Notes: a model not told the origin generated them from the letters alone. Positions 52,866 through 62,355 are shown, counted from the first letter of the stretch. The stretch is 64,000 nt of DNA from Pseudomonas sp. M30-35 (GCF_002163625.1 NZ_CP020892.1:62001-126000), one strand, 5' to 3'. Translations and numbers: made by a program.

Positions 52866-54176
52866 TTACTTCAGATAGCCCGCGCGTTTCATTTGCCGTT
52901 CAGTCGCGGTTTGCGCGGCTTGAAGTGCCTGCTCGACGCTCATGCCGCCAGTCAGTGCGGCGGCAAACTGTTTGCCGACCTGAGTGCCAATGGCCTGGAA
53001 CTCAGGAATGGTCACCAGCTGCACGCCGACATAAGGCACCGGCTTAAGTGTTGGCTTGCTGGGGTCAATCGACTTCAACGACTCAAGCGTGACCTTGGCA
53101 AAGGGTGCTGCTGCCATGTACGCCTCTGAGTAAGTTGACGCACGCGTGCCTGGCGGTACGCTGGCAATACCGTCGGTTTTCGCAACCAGTTCGGAATAGG
53201 CCTTGGACGTCGCCCACATGCTGAAGGTTTTAGCTGCGTCTTTTTCTTTGGAGCTGGTCGGGATTGCCAGTGCCCAGGAGTACAACCAAGACGAACCTTT
53301 GCTGGTGGCTTCAATCGGCGCATAGGTGAAGCCGACATGATCGGCGACTTTGCTCTGGCTCTTGTCGGTGACAAACGAGCCCGCCACGCTAGCGTCTACC
53401 CACATCGCGCACTTGCCGCTGTTGAACAGCGCAAGGTTCTCGTTGAAACCATTGCTTGATGCGCCGGGAGGGCCGTATTTTTGCATGGTATCGACGTAGA
53501 AAGTCAGTGCGTTTTTCCACTCGCTGCCGGTGAATTCAGGCTTCCAATCTTGATCAAACCAGCGCGCGCCAAACGAGTTGGCCACGGTACTGATCAACGC
53601 CATATTCTCACCCCAACCAGCTTTACCGCGTAGGCAGATACCGTATTGATCTTTATCCGGGGCATGTAACTTGGCCGCAAAACCTGCCATTTGGCTCCAC
53701 GTCGGGTGCTCAGGCATTTCCAGGCCTGCGTCTTTGAACAGGTCTGTGCGGTAATAGGTGATTGAGCTTTCAGCGTAAAACGGCAAGGCGTATAGCTGAC
53801 CTTTGACGGACAGGCCTTCACGGACCGAAGGGAATACATCGTCAATGTCGTATTCGGCGCTGAGGTTGGTCATGGGTTCAAGCCAACCTTTGGCTCCCCA
53901 CAATGAGGCCTCATACATACCGATGGTCAACACGTCGAACTGACCCCCCTGAGTGGCGATGTCAGTGGTCAGGCGTTGACGCAAAACGTTCTCTTCCAGC
54001 ACCACCCACTTCAGCTTGATGTCGGGATGCTCAGCTTCGAAGGTCTTTGCCAGACGCTGCATGCGGATCATGTCGCTGTTGTTGACCGTGGCAATCGTCA
54101 GTGTTTCAGCCGCTTGGCTTAAACCAGACAGCGAGAAACAGGCGGTGGCAGCAAATGCCAGAGATAACTTATTCAT
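52866..54176 (-). CDS. mtlE: Polyol-binding periplasmic protein
   Basis: A 436-residue extracellular solute-binding protein (family 1) with a signal peptide ending LSQAAE and sugar-binding landmarks YALPFYAESSITYYRTDLF, quoted in part as LPFYAESSITYYR, and GKCAMWVDASVAGSF. It delivers mannitol, arabitol or sorbitol to MtlFGK. It is the first gene of the operon, with the regulator gene 224 bp upstream in the same direction and a direct-repeat site between. Confidence 0.94.
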   Translation of the reverse strand: MNKLSLAFAATACFSLSGLSQAAETLTIATVNNSDMIRMQRLAKTFEAEHPDIKLKWVVLEENVLRQRLTTDIATQGGQFDVLTIGMYEASLWGAKGWLEPMTNLSAEYDIDDVFPSVREGLSVKGQLYALPFYAESSITYYRTDLFKDAGLEMPEHPTWSQMAGFAAKLHAPDKDQYGICLRGKAGWGENMALISTVANSFGARWFDQDWKPEFTGSEWKNALTFYVDTMQKYGPPGASSNGFNENLALFNSGKCAMWVDASVAGSFVTDKSQSKVADHVGFTYAPIEATSKGSSWLYSWALAIPTSSKEKDAAKTFSMWATSKAYSELVAKTDGIASVPPGTRASTYSEAYMAAAPFAKVTLESLKSIDPSKPTLKPVPYVGVQLVTIPEFQAIGTQVGKQFAAALTGGMSVEQALQAAQTATERQMKRAGYLK

Positions 54177-54274
54177 TTATTGACTCCTCTTCTGCTCCCG
54201 TCCTGGCCACAGAAGATCGCTATTATTTTTGTCGTGCTCGTTCCGATTACACCGCTGCAAGGGCGGCATAACAA

Positions 54275-54310
54275 ATCCTTGTCTGCACAATTACTGATAC
54301 TTTTTTGCAC
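54275..54310 (-). promoter_or_regulatory. Probable MtlR operator (AraC-type direct repeat)
   Basis: On the minus strand GTGCAAAAAAGTAT (54310-54297) and GTGCAGACAAGGAT (54288-54275) agree at 11 of 14 positions and lie 22 bp apart, about two helical turns on the same face. They sit about 100 bp upstream of the mtlE ATG, a position expected for AraC-family activation. Confidence 0.55.
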
Positions 54311-54400
54311 TGGCCAAACAATTGAGTAACGAGGAGAACCCCGTGTAGGCCAGTAAATTAAGGGGGGTTAGCTGCTTTCGCAGTTTGTGTGGGGTATAAA

Positions 54401-55309
54401 TCAGTACAGGTTTGCTTCTGAAAAGCGATGAACAACCAGCTTTCTGTAGTTCGAAGGCGTCATGCCCTTGAGCTGCTGGAAACGGCGGTTGAAGTTTGAG
54501 ATGTTGTTAAAGCCAGACTCAAAACACACGTCGGTAATGGGTTTGTCGCTACGCGTCAGCAGTTCGCACGATTTACTGACCCGCAGACGATTAACAAACT
54601 CAACAAAGCCGCGCCCGGTTGCCTGCTTAAAAAAGCGCGAGAAGTAAGTCGGTGTCATACCCAGAACTTCCGCCACGCTGTCTTGGCTCAGCTCCTGTGC
54701 GTAATGGCTGAAGATGTAGTCCACCGCCAAGCTAATACGGTCGACATGACTTTCATCAGCCAGTTGCGAGGAGGTCACCCCGGATAACAACTGGTAATCC
54801 TCGGTTTCAGCCAACAGCTCAAGCAAGATCAAAAAGTGTCCGAGCCGTTTGATGCCTTGCGATTGGGCAATTGCGCTCATCAGTTGCTTGGCTTGAACAA
54901 TCACCTGTGGATGATGAAATTCAATGCCAAATTGAGCTCGGGCTAATAATGGCGTCAGGGTTTTCAGCTCAGAAAAAACATTGGTTCCGCTGCCGAGCAC
55001 TTCATGGGTGAAGTTCACCAGCATGTCGCGATCAGTTACCTGCTGGTCTGCTTCGTCGAGTTGGCTGATCCAGTTATGCGGCAGGTTGGGGCCGGTCAGA
55101 AATAAACTATTGGGTGCGAAGTTACCGATGTAGTCACCAATAAATACTTTGCCTGAACTGGCGGTAATCAGATGCAACTCGAACTCTTTATGGAAGTGCC
55201 AGCGCACCAAGGGGCTTGGAAAGCCATGCTGACGGTAAATCAGCGAGTGGCCTCCATGGTCGTCCATTAACTCATACGAGGGGTCTGTTACACGGGCAAT
55301 TCGAGTCAT
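54401..55309 (-). CDS. mtlR: MtlR, AraC-family activator of the mtl operon
   Basis: A 302-residue AraC/XylS protein with an N-terminal cupin sensor (WHFHKEFELHLIT, GDYIGNFAPNSLFLTGPNLP) and a C-terminal double HTH (SVAEVLGMTPTYFSRFFKQA and the family signature FESGFNNISNFNRRFQQLKG). Context and length match MtlR of P. fluorescens, which activates the mtl genes with mannitol, sorbitol or arabitol. The ribosome site before 55309 is poor. Confidence 0.9.
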   Translation of the reverse strand: MTRIARVTDPSYELMDDHGGHSLIYRQHGFPSPLVRWHFHKEFELHLITASSGKVFIGDYIGNFAPNSLFLTGPNLPHNWISQLDEADQQVTDRDMLVNFTHEVLGSGTNVFSELKTLTPLLARAQFGIEFHHPQVIVQAKQLMSAIAQSQGIKRLGHFLILLELLAETEDYQLLSGVTSSQLADESHVDRISLAVDYIFSHYAQELSQDSVAEVLGMTPTYFSRFFKQATGRGFVEFVNRLRVSKSCELLTRSDKPITDVCFESGFNNISNFNRRFQQLKGMTPSNYRKLVVHRFSEANLY

Positions 55310-55454
55310 AGGGGCTTGGCGATTTGCGAGTTATCCAACACTGTCCTGAGCAACTTCGCGAAGCAATAGCTAACGCACTCGTGTTTCAGGGGTATGGGTT
55401 TTGTAGCACAGTCTGGCGCTACAACCTATGACCGCGTCTATCGCTCGCAGTTGT

Positions 55455-56513
55455 CTACAACAGCGCCAATTGCCCACCGGGAGGGCAAAACTGTGAACAG
55501 TCCAGCTTAAAATCGTCTCGCTGGTTCAATCCAAAGCGCTTTATGGCCAGCGCAAAGCGCTTGGCTATTAACTCTGCAAATGCACCTTCGCCACGAAAGC
55601 GATGGCCAAAGCGGCTGTCGTACAATTGGCCGTCACGGCTTTGCCGAATCAAACTCAACACATGCTCGGCGCGTTGCGGGTAATGTGCGTGCAGCCACTC
55701 CTCAAACAGCGGCGCGACTTCGCGTGGTAAGCGTACAAACATGTAGGAAGCGCTTTGCGCGCCCGCCTGCTTGGCTTTATCGAGCAGGCTTTCCAGCTCC
55801 ATGTCATTAATCATTGGAATCATCGGTGAGCACAACACACCGACCGCAATCCCCTGTTCACGCATGACGCTTATGGCCCTCAAGCGCGCCGCAGGTGAGG
55901 CTGCGCGGGGCTCGAGGATGCACTTCAATTGGTTGTCCAGCGTGGTCAAGCTGATCATCACTTTAACCAGGCGCCGTTTGGCCAGTTCCGTGAGGATGTC
56001 CAGGTCGCGCAGGATCATTGAGCCTTTGGTGATAATGGTCACCGGGTGACGATAGCGCAGCAGCACTTCGAGGATTTTGCGCGTCAGCATATGCTGGCGC
56101 TCAATCGGCTGATAAGGGTCGGTGTTGGCGCCCAGGTTGATCGGCGCGCAGCTATAACCCGGTTTGCTCAGTTGCTGTTCGAGCAGTGCAACGGCATTGG
56201 TTTTAGCGATTAATTTGGTTTCAAAATCGATGCCGGGTGACATATCCCAATACGCGTGGCTGGGTCTGGCGTAGCAATAAATACAGCCGTGCTCACAGCC
56301 GCGATAGGGATTTATCGAGCGGTCGAAGGGTAAGTCTGGCGACTGGTTGCGGGTAATAATGCTCTTGGCTGTTTCAAGGCGTACTTCGGTCGCAGCGGTT
56401 GGCGGTACTTCCTGGAACCAGCCGTCATCAGTGGCAATCACCTGCGTTGGTGCATAGCGGTTCAACGGATTACTGGCCGTACCACGACCGCGCGGAGGTA
56501 GAGAGACTGGCAT
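55455..56513 (-). CDS. PA0069-family radical SAM protein
   Basis: A 352-residue radical SAM enzyme related to spore photoproduct lyase. The 4Fe-4S motif is GCEHGCIYCYARPSHAYW (CxxxCxxC), then NLGANTDPYQP and TIITKGSMILRDLDIL. A C-terminal pair of cysteines (CSQFCPPG) may bind a second cluster. A LexA-type box lies 38 bp upstream, and in P. aeruginosa PA0069 belongs to the SOS regulon, so a DNA-damage role is likely. The substrate is unknown. Confidence 0.88.
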   Translation of the reverse strand: MPVSLPPRGRGTASNPLNRYAPTQVIATDDGWFQEVPPTAATEVRLETAKSIITRNQSPDLPFDRSINPYRGCEHGCIYCYARPSHAYWDMSPGIDFETKLIAKTNAVALLEQQLSKPGYSCAPINLGANTDPYQPIERQHMLTRKILEVLLRYRHPVTIITKGSMILRDLDILTELAKRRLVKVMISLTTLDNQLKCILEPRAASPAARLRAISVMREQGIAVGVLCSPMIPMINDMELESLLDKAKQAGAQSASYMFVRLPREVAPLFEEWLHAHYPQRAEHVLSLIRQSRDGQLYDSRFGHRFRGEGAFAELIAKRFALAIKRFGLNQRDDFKLDCSQFCPPGGQLALL

Positions 56514-56550
56514 CGCGAAGATCCATGCAAAGGAGAGACTGTATTAATTA

Positions 56551-56566
56551 CTGTATGTTTATACAG
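56551..56566 (-). promoter_or_regulatory. LexA box upstream of the radical SAM gene
   Basis: CTGTATGTTTATACAG, flanked by TA on the left and TTA on the right, matches CTGT-N8-ACAG with an AT-rich core, close to the SOS consensus. It is placed 38 bp before the start codon. Confidence 0.88.
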
Positions 56567-56641
56567 TTAAAAGTACAATCAAGCCACGCCTCTTTATATT
56601 GCGCTGATCAGTGGTTCATATGGCTTTCCAGTCGCTGCGGC

Positions 56642-57646
56642 TCACCGTATCAACGGTTGCTCGCCCTCAAGGCTTTCCGTCACCTCAGGGCGCCGCGCAT
56701 AGCGTTGCGCGAGAACGGCGCAAACCATGAGTTGAATCTGGTGAAAAATCATCAGCGGCAAAATCAACAAGCCAATCGTGCCGCCGGCAAACAACACCTG
56801 AGCCATCGGTACGCCGGTGGCTAAACTTTTCTTCGAGCCGCAGAAAATGATGGTGATGCGATCTTCCTGATTGAAGCCAAGCCATTTGCCCAGCAAGTGC
56901 GTACCGAGCAACGAGAATGTGAGTAATACGCAGCAGGCAAAAACCAGCCCGGCAAGTTCAACCAGCGGCACCTGGTGCCACAAGCCTTCGATTACCGCCT
57001 CGCCAAATGCGGTGTAAACCACCAGCAGAATCGAACCTTGATCGACGAATTTAAGCCAGTTTTTATTGCGTGCAACCCAATCACCTATCCAACGTCTGGC
57101 GATTTGACCGGCAACGAATGGCACCAGCAATTGCAGGGTAATCTTGCCGATTGCATCAACTGTTGAGCCACCATCACCTTGTACGTTCATCAGCAACGCG
57201 ACCAGCAATGGGGTGAGGAAAATACCGAATAGGCTCGATGCTGCAGCGCTGCAAATAGCTGCGGGTATGTTGCCGCGTGCCAACGAGGTGAAAGCAATGG
57301 CTGACTGTACGGTGGCCGGTAATGCGCACAGATAGAGCATGCCCAAATACAGCTCGTTACCTACCAAAGGGGAGAGCACAGGCTTGAGCGCCAAGCCCAG
57401 CAGCGGGAACATGATGAAGGTGCAGGCGAACACCAGAAGGTGCAGGCGCCAGTGACCGGCGCCTGCAATGATTGCCTGACGTGACAACTTGGCGCCATGC
57501 AGGAAAAACAACAGGGCAATGGCCAGGTTGGTAATCCAGCCGAAGGCGACAGCCGTTTGACCGCTAGCGGGTAACAGGCTGGCGATGGCAACCACCGCAA
57601 TCAGAGCGCAGGTGAAGTTATCGGGCATGAAGCGCTTGAGTGACAT
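56642..57646 (-). CDS. Bile acid:sodium symporter family transporter (YfeH-like)
   Basis: A 334-residue membrane protein with about nine to ten helices in the SBF-like 7-family fold, with GWITNLAIALLFFLHGAKLS near the start, quoted in part as FFLHGAKLSRQAII, and the conserved LCALPATVQSAIAFTSLARGN and FCGSKKSLATGVPMAQVLF. Substrates of this branch are not known in bacteria. The start at 57646 fits the family N-terminus; the longer reading to 57766 would overlap the divergent regulator gene. Confidence 0.88.
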   Translation of the reverse strand: MSLKRFMPDNFTCALIAVVAIASLLPASGQTAVAFGWITNLAIALLFFLHGAKLSRQAIIAGAGHWRLHLLVFACTFIMFPLLGLALKPVLSPLVGNELYLGMLYLCALPATVQSAIAFTSLARGNIPAAICSAAASSLFGIFLTPLLVALLMNVQGDGGSTVDAIGKITLQLLVPFVAGQIARRWIGDWVARNKNWLKFVDQGSILLVVYTAFGEAVIEGLWHQVPLVELAGLVFACCVLLTFSLLGTHLLGKWLGFNQEDRITIIFCGSKKSLATGVPMAQVLFAGGTIGLLILPLMIFHQIQLMVCAVLAQRYARRPEVTESLEGEQPLIR

Positions 57647-57728
57647 GTTCGAATCTCGTACTTGCAGGCAGGTTGAGGCAAACACTACTCTGTTGGTAAC
57701 TTTCCGGCTAACGCCAAAGAGCCAGCGA

Positions 57729-58517
57729 ATGTCGCCAAACAGACAAAAACCGATTGTCCATCGCATGCTACCCGAGCTGAAAGCCTTGCCCCGGCCGTTG
57801 TATGGCCGGGTTGAGTCGCTGCCGAATCGGGCGCTGACGTTTCGTCATAGCCACCCGTGGGTGCAGTTGTCATACGCCATTGCCGGGGTGCTTGAGGTGC
57901 AGACGGATAACGCCCGGTATGTCGCGCCACCTCAGCGCGCAGTTTGGCTGCCTGCGGGGTTGGAACATCAGGTTTCCAGTTCGTCGCACACGGAAATGCG
58001 CAGCCTGTATATCGACTGTTCAGCAGTTGCCTGGGCCCCTGAAACCTGTCGCGTGTTAGCGGTTAGCCCCTTGCTGCGCGAGTTGATCAACCGATTCAGT
58101 GATGTGCCGGTCGAGTATGACGAGGCGGGTGCTGATGGGCGCTTGGCGAATGTACTGCTCGATCAATTGCGCGTCGCAGCGGAGGTGGATCTGGTGCTGC
58201 CAATGCCACATGATCAGCGCTTGCAGACGTTATGCCTGAGCTTGCAGGAAAACCCTGAACAACATGCCACGCTGGCGCAGTGGAGCAAACATCTGCAGCT
58301 GTCAGAGCGCACCTTGAGTCGCTTGTTTTTACAGGATACTGGGTTGACCTTTCGCGCTTGGCGTCAACGTTTACGCCTGCTTGGCGCGTTGGCACCGTTG
58401 GAGCAGGGTGAGCGGGTGACTGATGTCGCGTTGGCCTGCGGCTATGATTCGATTTCAGCGTTTATTGCTGCCTTCAGGCAGCACTTTGGCGCCACGCCCG
58501 GCGAGTTCTTCCGTTAG
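57729..58517 (+). CDS. AraC-family regulator, divergent from the symporter
   Basis: A 262-residue regulator with an N-terminal cupin (HSHPWVQLSYAIAGVLEVQT, quoted in part as HPWVQLSYAIAGVLEVQ; PPQRAVWLPAGLEHQV) and a C-terminal HTH (LAQWSKHLQLSERTLSRLF; ALACGYDSISAFIAAFRQHF). The start at 57729 has GAG at -9; 57765 is an alternative. It probably regulates the divergent symporter, whose ATG is 82 bp away. Its stop overlaps the convergent DUF1835 gene by 4 bp. Confidence 0.85.
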   Translation: MSPNRQKPIVHRMLPELKALPRPLYGRVESLPNRALTFRHSHPWVQLSYAIAGVLEVQTDNARYVAPPQRAVWLPAGLEHQVSSSSHTEMRSLYIDCSAVAWAPETCRVLAVSPLLRELINRFSDVPVEYDEAGADGRLANVLLDQLRVAAEVDLVLPMPHDQRLQTLCLSLQENPEQHATLAQWSKHLQLSERTLSRLFLQDTGLTFRAWRQRLRLLGALAPLEQGERVTDVALACGYDSISAFIAAFRQHFGATPGEFFR

Positions 58518-59287
58518 CTGCGTTTAACAGTTTGCTCGTCATAAGCTGCCGTTAACGGAGCAGAGAAAACCAGTTCGCCGCTGGCGACTAATTCACGTGC
58601 GCACCACCAGAGAAAGAAGTCAGTGGCGAAAAAACCATTGCACTCAGCCATGACGCTGGCCATGACCCGGCCCAGTGGTTGCCACTGGTCTGTGCAGAAG
58701 TGCAGCAAGCGCTGGCGGATATGTTCATGGCTTTCACCGTGGAACGCACCGTCACGCCAGCGGCGAATGTCCACATTTTCAGCCACAGCTGCGCGCCATT
58801 GCGCGGCCAACTGCCGGCGTTGTGCGGTTCTGAGTAGTTTGGGTTGATGTAACGCTGCCAGTGCTTGTGGTGAATGCATGGCCACGGCTTTGCGGGTTTC
58901 TACACGGCTGTCGCCGCTACCGCAGGCTACGCGCCATAACTCGACACTGGAGCCTTGCAGTGCCGCCGCGACTCGAGCAAGCAGCAGTTGCTCCGATGCG
59001 CTGTCGCCATCCCATACGGTTACGGCGTGCGGTTGTTTGGCCAAGCCGTTGAGCCACAGAGCATCGGCGCTTAGAGACGGTCCGAAATCAGGTTGCGGCT
59101 GCACGGAAGCGGGCCATACCTGTTGCCAGAAGTCGCTGCGTGATTGACATGGTGGAGTGTCGACATCAAGCAGCGGGCCGACGGCCAAGTCATCACGCAT
59201 GACTCGCAGAAACTGCTTGGCAGTCTCTGCGCCAATGATGTGAGTTACGCCTTCCACCGCGTTATCACCGCACACCAAGTGCCACAT
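58514..59287 (-). CDS. DUF1835/DUF3658 domain protein
   Basis: A 257-residue cytosolic protein. The N-terminal DUF1835 part starts WHLVCGDNAVEGVTHIIG and holds DDLAVGPLLDVDTP and a WDGDSASEQLLLARV segment. The C-terminal DUF3658-like part contains RRWRDGAFHGESHEHIRQRL. The biochemical role is unknown. It lies 6 bp after yheV and is probably co-transcribed with prlC-yheV. Confidence 0.8.
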   Translation of the reverse strand: MWHLVCGDNAVEGVTHIIGAETAKQFLRVMRDDLAVGPLLDVDTPPCQSRSDFWQQVWPASVQPQPDFGPSLSADALWLNGLAKQPHAVTVWDGDSASEQLLLARVAAALQGSSVELWRVACGSGDSRVETRKAVAMHSPQALAALHQPKLLRTAQRRQLAAQWRAAVAENVDIRRWRDGAFHGESHEHIRQRLLHFCTDQWQPLGRVMASVMAECNGFFATDFFLWWCARELVASGELVFSAPLTAAYDEQTVKRS

Positions 59288-59293
59288 AAATGA

Positions 59294-59566
59294 TTACTCG
59301 GGTTTTTTCAGCTTCGGATTAGGGAAAAACTGCACAGTTTGCACTTTTGCCTCAGCCGGTTTGACCGCGACTTTGTTGACTCGCGTGCCTAACTCACGGG
59401 GTACAGACTGACCCTGTGCGTTAAGCAAATCGGTAAAGCCGCAGGCCACGCACTCACGGTGCGGCACGCCATCTTCATCCCACATTTTTACCGTGTCTGT
59501 GGCGCTGCACGCCGGGCATACGGCACCGGCGATAAAGCGTTTTTTGCGGGTGTTGCTGTCAGTCAT
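59294..59566 (-). CDS. yheV: YheV-family zinc-ribbon protein
   Basis: A 90-residue small protein with two zinc-binding knuckles (CPAC and CVACGF) in the pattern GAVCPACSATDTVKMW. Members occur beside prlC across gammaproteobacteria, and the role is unknown. The ATG overlaps the prlC stop (ATGA). Confidence 0.9.
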   Translation of the reverse strand: MTDSNTRKKRFIAGAVCPACSATDTVKMWDEDGVPHRECVACGFTDLLNAQGQSVPRELGTRVNKVAVKPAEAKVQTVQFFPNPKLKKPE

Positions 59567-61611
59567 GCTGCCTCCTGACCCAGGCCAAGATGACGCAACA
59601 GCGCGTCAATACGTGGTTCACGGCCACGGAAATTAACAAACAGAACCATCGGTTCTTGTGAGCCTCCACGGGCTAGAATTGCCTCGCGGAAGGCACGGCC
59701 TGTTTCACTGTTGAACACGCCTTCTTCTTCGAATTTGGAGAAGGCATCGGCAGACAATACTTCCGCCCACTTGTAGCTGTAGTAACCGGCGGCATAACCG
59801 CCAGCGAAGATGTGCGCAAAGCCATTCGGGAAGCGGTTGTACTGCGGAGGACGCATCACCGAGACTTCGGCGCGGATGCTTTCAAGCACCTCCAGCACGC
59901 TGCGACCGTCACCGTGGGTGGCGTGCAGTTCGAAGTCGAACAGGGAGAACTCCAGTTGGCGCACCATCATCAGGCCCGACTGGAAGTTCTTCGCTGCGAG
60001 CATCTTGTTAAGCAGGTCTTGCGGCAAGGCTTCTCCCGTCTGGTAGTGGCCAGAAATCAGCGACAGACCTTCCGGCTCCCAGCACCAGTTTTCCATGAAC
60101 TGGCTCGGCAACTCGACCGCATCCCACGCCACGCCATTGATACCCGAGGCACCGGCGTGTTCAACCTGAGTGAGCATGTGATGCAAACCGTGGCCAAATT
60201 CGTGGAATAGGGTCGTGACTTCATCGTGGGTCAGCAACGCAGGCTTGTCGCCTACAGCTGGGGTGAAGTTGCACACCAGATTGGCCACTGGGCTGATTAG
60301 CTCGCCAGCGATATTGCGGCGCTTATCACGCGCGCCATCCATCCATGCACCGCCACGTTTGTTGGCGCGGGCATACAGGTCGAAGAAGAAGCGGCCGACA
60401 TGCTCGCCGTTTTCGCTAATCTCGAACAAGCGCACATCGGAGTGCCAAGTATCGAAGCTACTGAGTTCCTTGATCTGAATCCCATAAAGTTTTTCGACGA
60501 TAGCGAACAAGCCAGTCAGTACTTTATTGATCGGGAAGTAAGGGCGCAGGATCTCTTGCGAGATGCTGTAGCGCTGCTCGCGCAGTTTTTCGCCGTAGTA
60601 ACCGGCGTCCCAGCTTTGCAGGTCGCTGCAGCCTTGCTCACTGGCGAAGGCTTGCAGCTCTTTGAGGTCCTGCGCAGCAAAGGGTTTACTGCGCACCGCG
60701 AGGTCGCGCAGGAAGCTCAGGACTTGCTCATTGTTCTCGGCCATCTTGCTCGACAGGCTTAGCTCCGAGTAGTTAGCGAAACCGAGCAACTTGGCCAGTT
60801 CTAGCCGCAGGTCGAGAATCTCCTGCATCACCGGGGTGTTGTCATTTTGCCCGGCATTCGGGCCTTGATCCGAGGCACGCGTGCAGTAGGCGGCATAGAC
60901 TTCTTCACGCAGCGCGCGATTGTCGGCATAGGTCATCACTGCGTAGTAGCTGGGGAACTCTAGGGTGATCAACCAGCCTTCAAGGTCCTTTGCTTTGGCT
61001 GCTGCCGCCATTTGCTGCTTGGCCGAGTCAGTGATGCCTTGCAGCTGTGCTTCGTCAGTGACGTGCTTGCTCCACGCCTGAGTGGCATCGAGCAGTTGGT
61101 TGGAGAAGTGGCTGGCCAGCTCGGAAAGCCTCATCTGAATCGCGCCATAGCGCTGTTGCTCAGCTTCTGGGAGGTCGATACCAGACAAACGGAAATCACG
61201 CAGAGCGTGCTGCAAAATAGTCTTTTGCGCGACATCATAATCCGCCGACTCAGCGCTGGTGGACAGCGCCTTGTAGGCCTCGAACAGCGTGCGGTTCTGG
61301 CCGATTTCGGTGAAATATTCGGACAGTTTCGGCAAACAGGCTTCGTACACCTGACGTAATTCGGCGTTGTTGCGCACTGCGTTGAGGTGGCTCACTGGGC
61401 CCCAGGCACGCTCAAGGCGCCCGTTCAGTTCATCAAGCGCCAGCACCAGCCCGGCCCAGCTCGGTGCGCCAGCATGTTGCTCAAGCAACTCGGCGATAGC
61501 AGCACGATTCTCAGCAAGAATGGTGTCTACCGCCGGTTCAACATGCTCAGGGCGAATGCTGGAATAAGGCGGCAGATCGAAGTTCTGGAGCAGCGGATTG
61601 CTAGCGGTCAC
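59563..61611 (-). CDS. prlC: Oligopeptidase A
   Basis: A 682-residue M3 zinc metallopeptidase that degrades peptides, including cleaved signal peptides, in the cytosol. The active site is HEFGH in TLFHEFGHGLHHML, with the third ligand Glu in the conserved VELPSQFMENW. The GTG start at 61611 (VTASNPLLQNFDLP) is chosen because AGGTG precedes it and the length equals the family's (about 680). The open frame to 61689 adds unrelated residues. It is translationally coupled to yheV. Confidence 0.94.
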   Translation of the reverse strand: MTASNPLLQNFDLPPYSSIRPEHVEPAVDTILAENRAAIAELLEQHAGAPSWAGLVLALDELNGRLERAWGPVSHLNAVRNNAELRQVYEACLPKLSEYFTEIGQNRTLFEAYKALSTSAESADYDVAQKTILQHALRDFRLSGIDLPEAEQQRYGAIQMRLSELASHFSNQLLDATQAWSKHVTDEAQLQGITDSAKQQMAAAAKAKDLEGWLITLEFPSYYAVMTYADNRALREEVYAAYCTRASDQGPNAGQNDNTPVMQEILDLRLELAKLLGFANYSELSLSSKMAENNEQVLSFLRDLAVRSKPFAAQDLKELQAFASEQGCSDLQSWDAGYYGEKLREQRYSISQEILRPYFPINKVLTGLFAIVEKLYGIQIKELSSFDTWHSDVRLFEISENGEHVGRFFFDLYARANKRGGAWMDGARDKRRNIAGELISPVANLVCNFTPAVGDKPALLTHDEVTTLFHEFGHGLHHMLTQVEHAGASGINGVAWDAVELPSQFMENWCWEPEGLSLISGHYQTGEALPQDLLNKMLAAKNFQSGLMMVRQLEFSLFDFELHATHGDGRSVLEVLESIRAEVSVMRPPQYNRFPNGFAHIFAGGYAAGYYSYKWAEVLSADAFSKFEEEGVFNSETGRAFREAILARGGSQEPMVLFVNFRGREPRIDALLRHLGLGQEAA

Positions 61612-61748
61612 GGGCAGGCACCTGTCATTTGAAGGCAAAATTAAAAAAACTGATGGTTCAGTTATTGGGTCACACAGGCCAATTAACAACCCATAGGCTT
61701 AGTATCTTAATTAGAATCGTGAGTATTAGCAGCTAAGAGGAATCTATC

Positions 61749-62291
61749 GTGTCTATTCGAACTTACCAGCAATTCACTCCGCAACTGGGCGAGCGCGTTT
61801 TTGTTGATAGCTCAGCTGTGGTGCTGGGCGACGTTGAGATTGGCGACGACAGCTCGGTCTGGCCGCTGACTGTTATCCGCGCGGACATGCACAGCATTCG
61901 CATTGGCCAGCGCAGCAGTATTCAAGATGGTTGTGTGCTGCACATTACTCACGCCGGGCCATTCAATCCCACGGGCTATCCGCTGAATATTGGCGACGAT
62001 GTAACTGTGGGCCACAAGGTCACGCTGCACGGCTGCAGCATTGGCAACCGAATTCTGATTGGCATGGGCAGCATCGTCATGGATGGCGCCGTGATCGAGG
62101 ATGAAGTAGTGCTTGGAGCGGGCAGTCTGGTGCCGCCGGGCAAGCGGTTACAGAGCGGTTTCCTGTATGTCGGCAGCCCCGCTAAACAGGCGCGTGCGCT
62201 GAGCGAAGAAGAGCTCAGTTACTTCCGTTATACCGCCGGTAATTATGTGCGCCTGAAGGATCAGCACTTGCTGGAAGGCTACGGGCAGTAA
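61749..62291 (+). CDS. Gamma-carbonic anhydrase family protein (YrdA-like)
   Basis: A 180-residue left-handed beta-helix hexapeptide protein with the zinc histidines at VLHITHAG and VGHKVTLHGC. It may be a carbonic anhydrase or an acyltransferase-like relative; activity in this YrdA/PaaY group is often weak. It begins with GTG at 61749 after AGAGG. It is divergent from prlC and matches PA0066. Confidence 0.88.
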   Translation: MSIRTYQQFTPQLGERVFVDSSAVVLGDVEIGDDSSVWPLTVIRADMHSIRIGQRSSIQDGCVLHITHAGPFNPTGYPLNIGDDVTVGHKVTLHGCSIGNRILIGMGSIVMDGAVIEDEVVLGAGSLVPPGKRLQSGFLYVGSPAKQARALSEEELSYFRYTAGNYVRLKDQHLLEGYGQ

Positions 62292-62355
62292 GCAGCCGTG
62301 CCTAGCGCAGCCCCCCATCCTTAGGTGTGCCTGATGTTGTGTTTGGGAACTGGGC

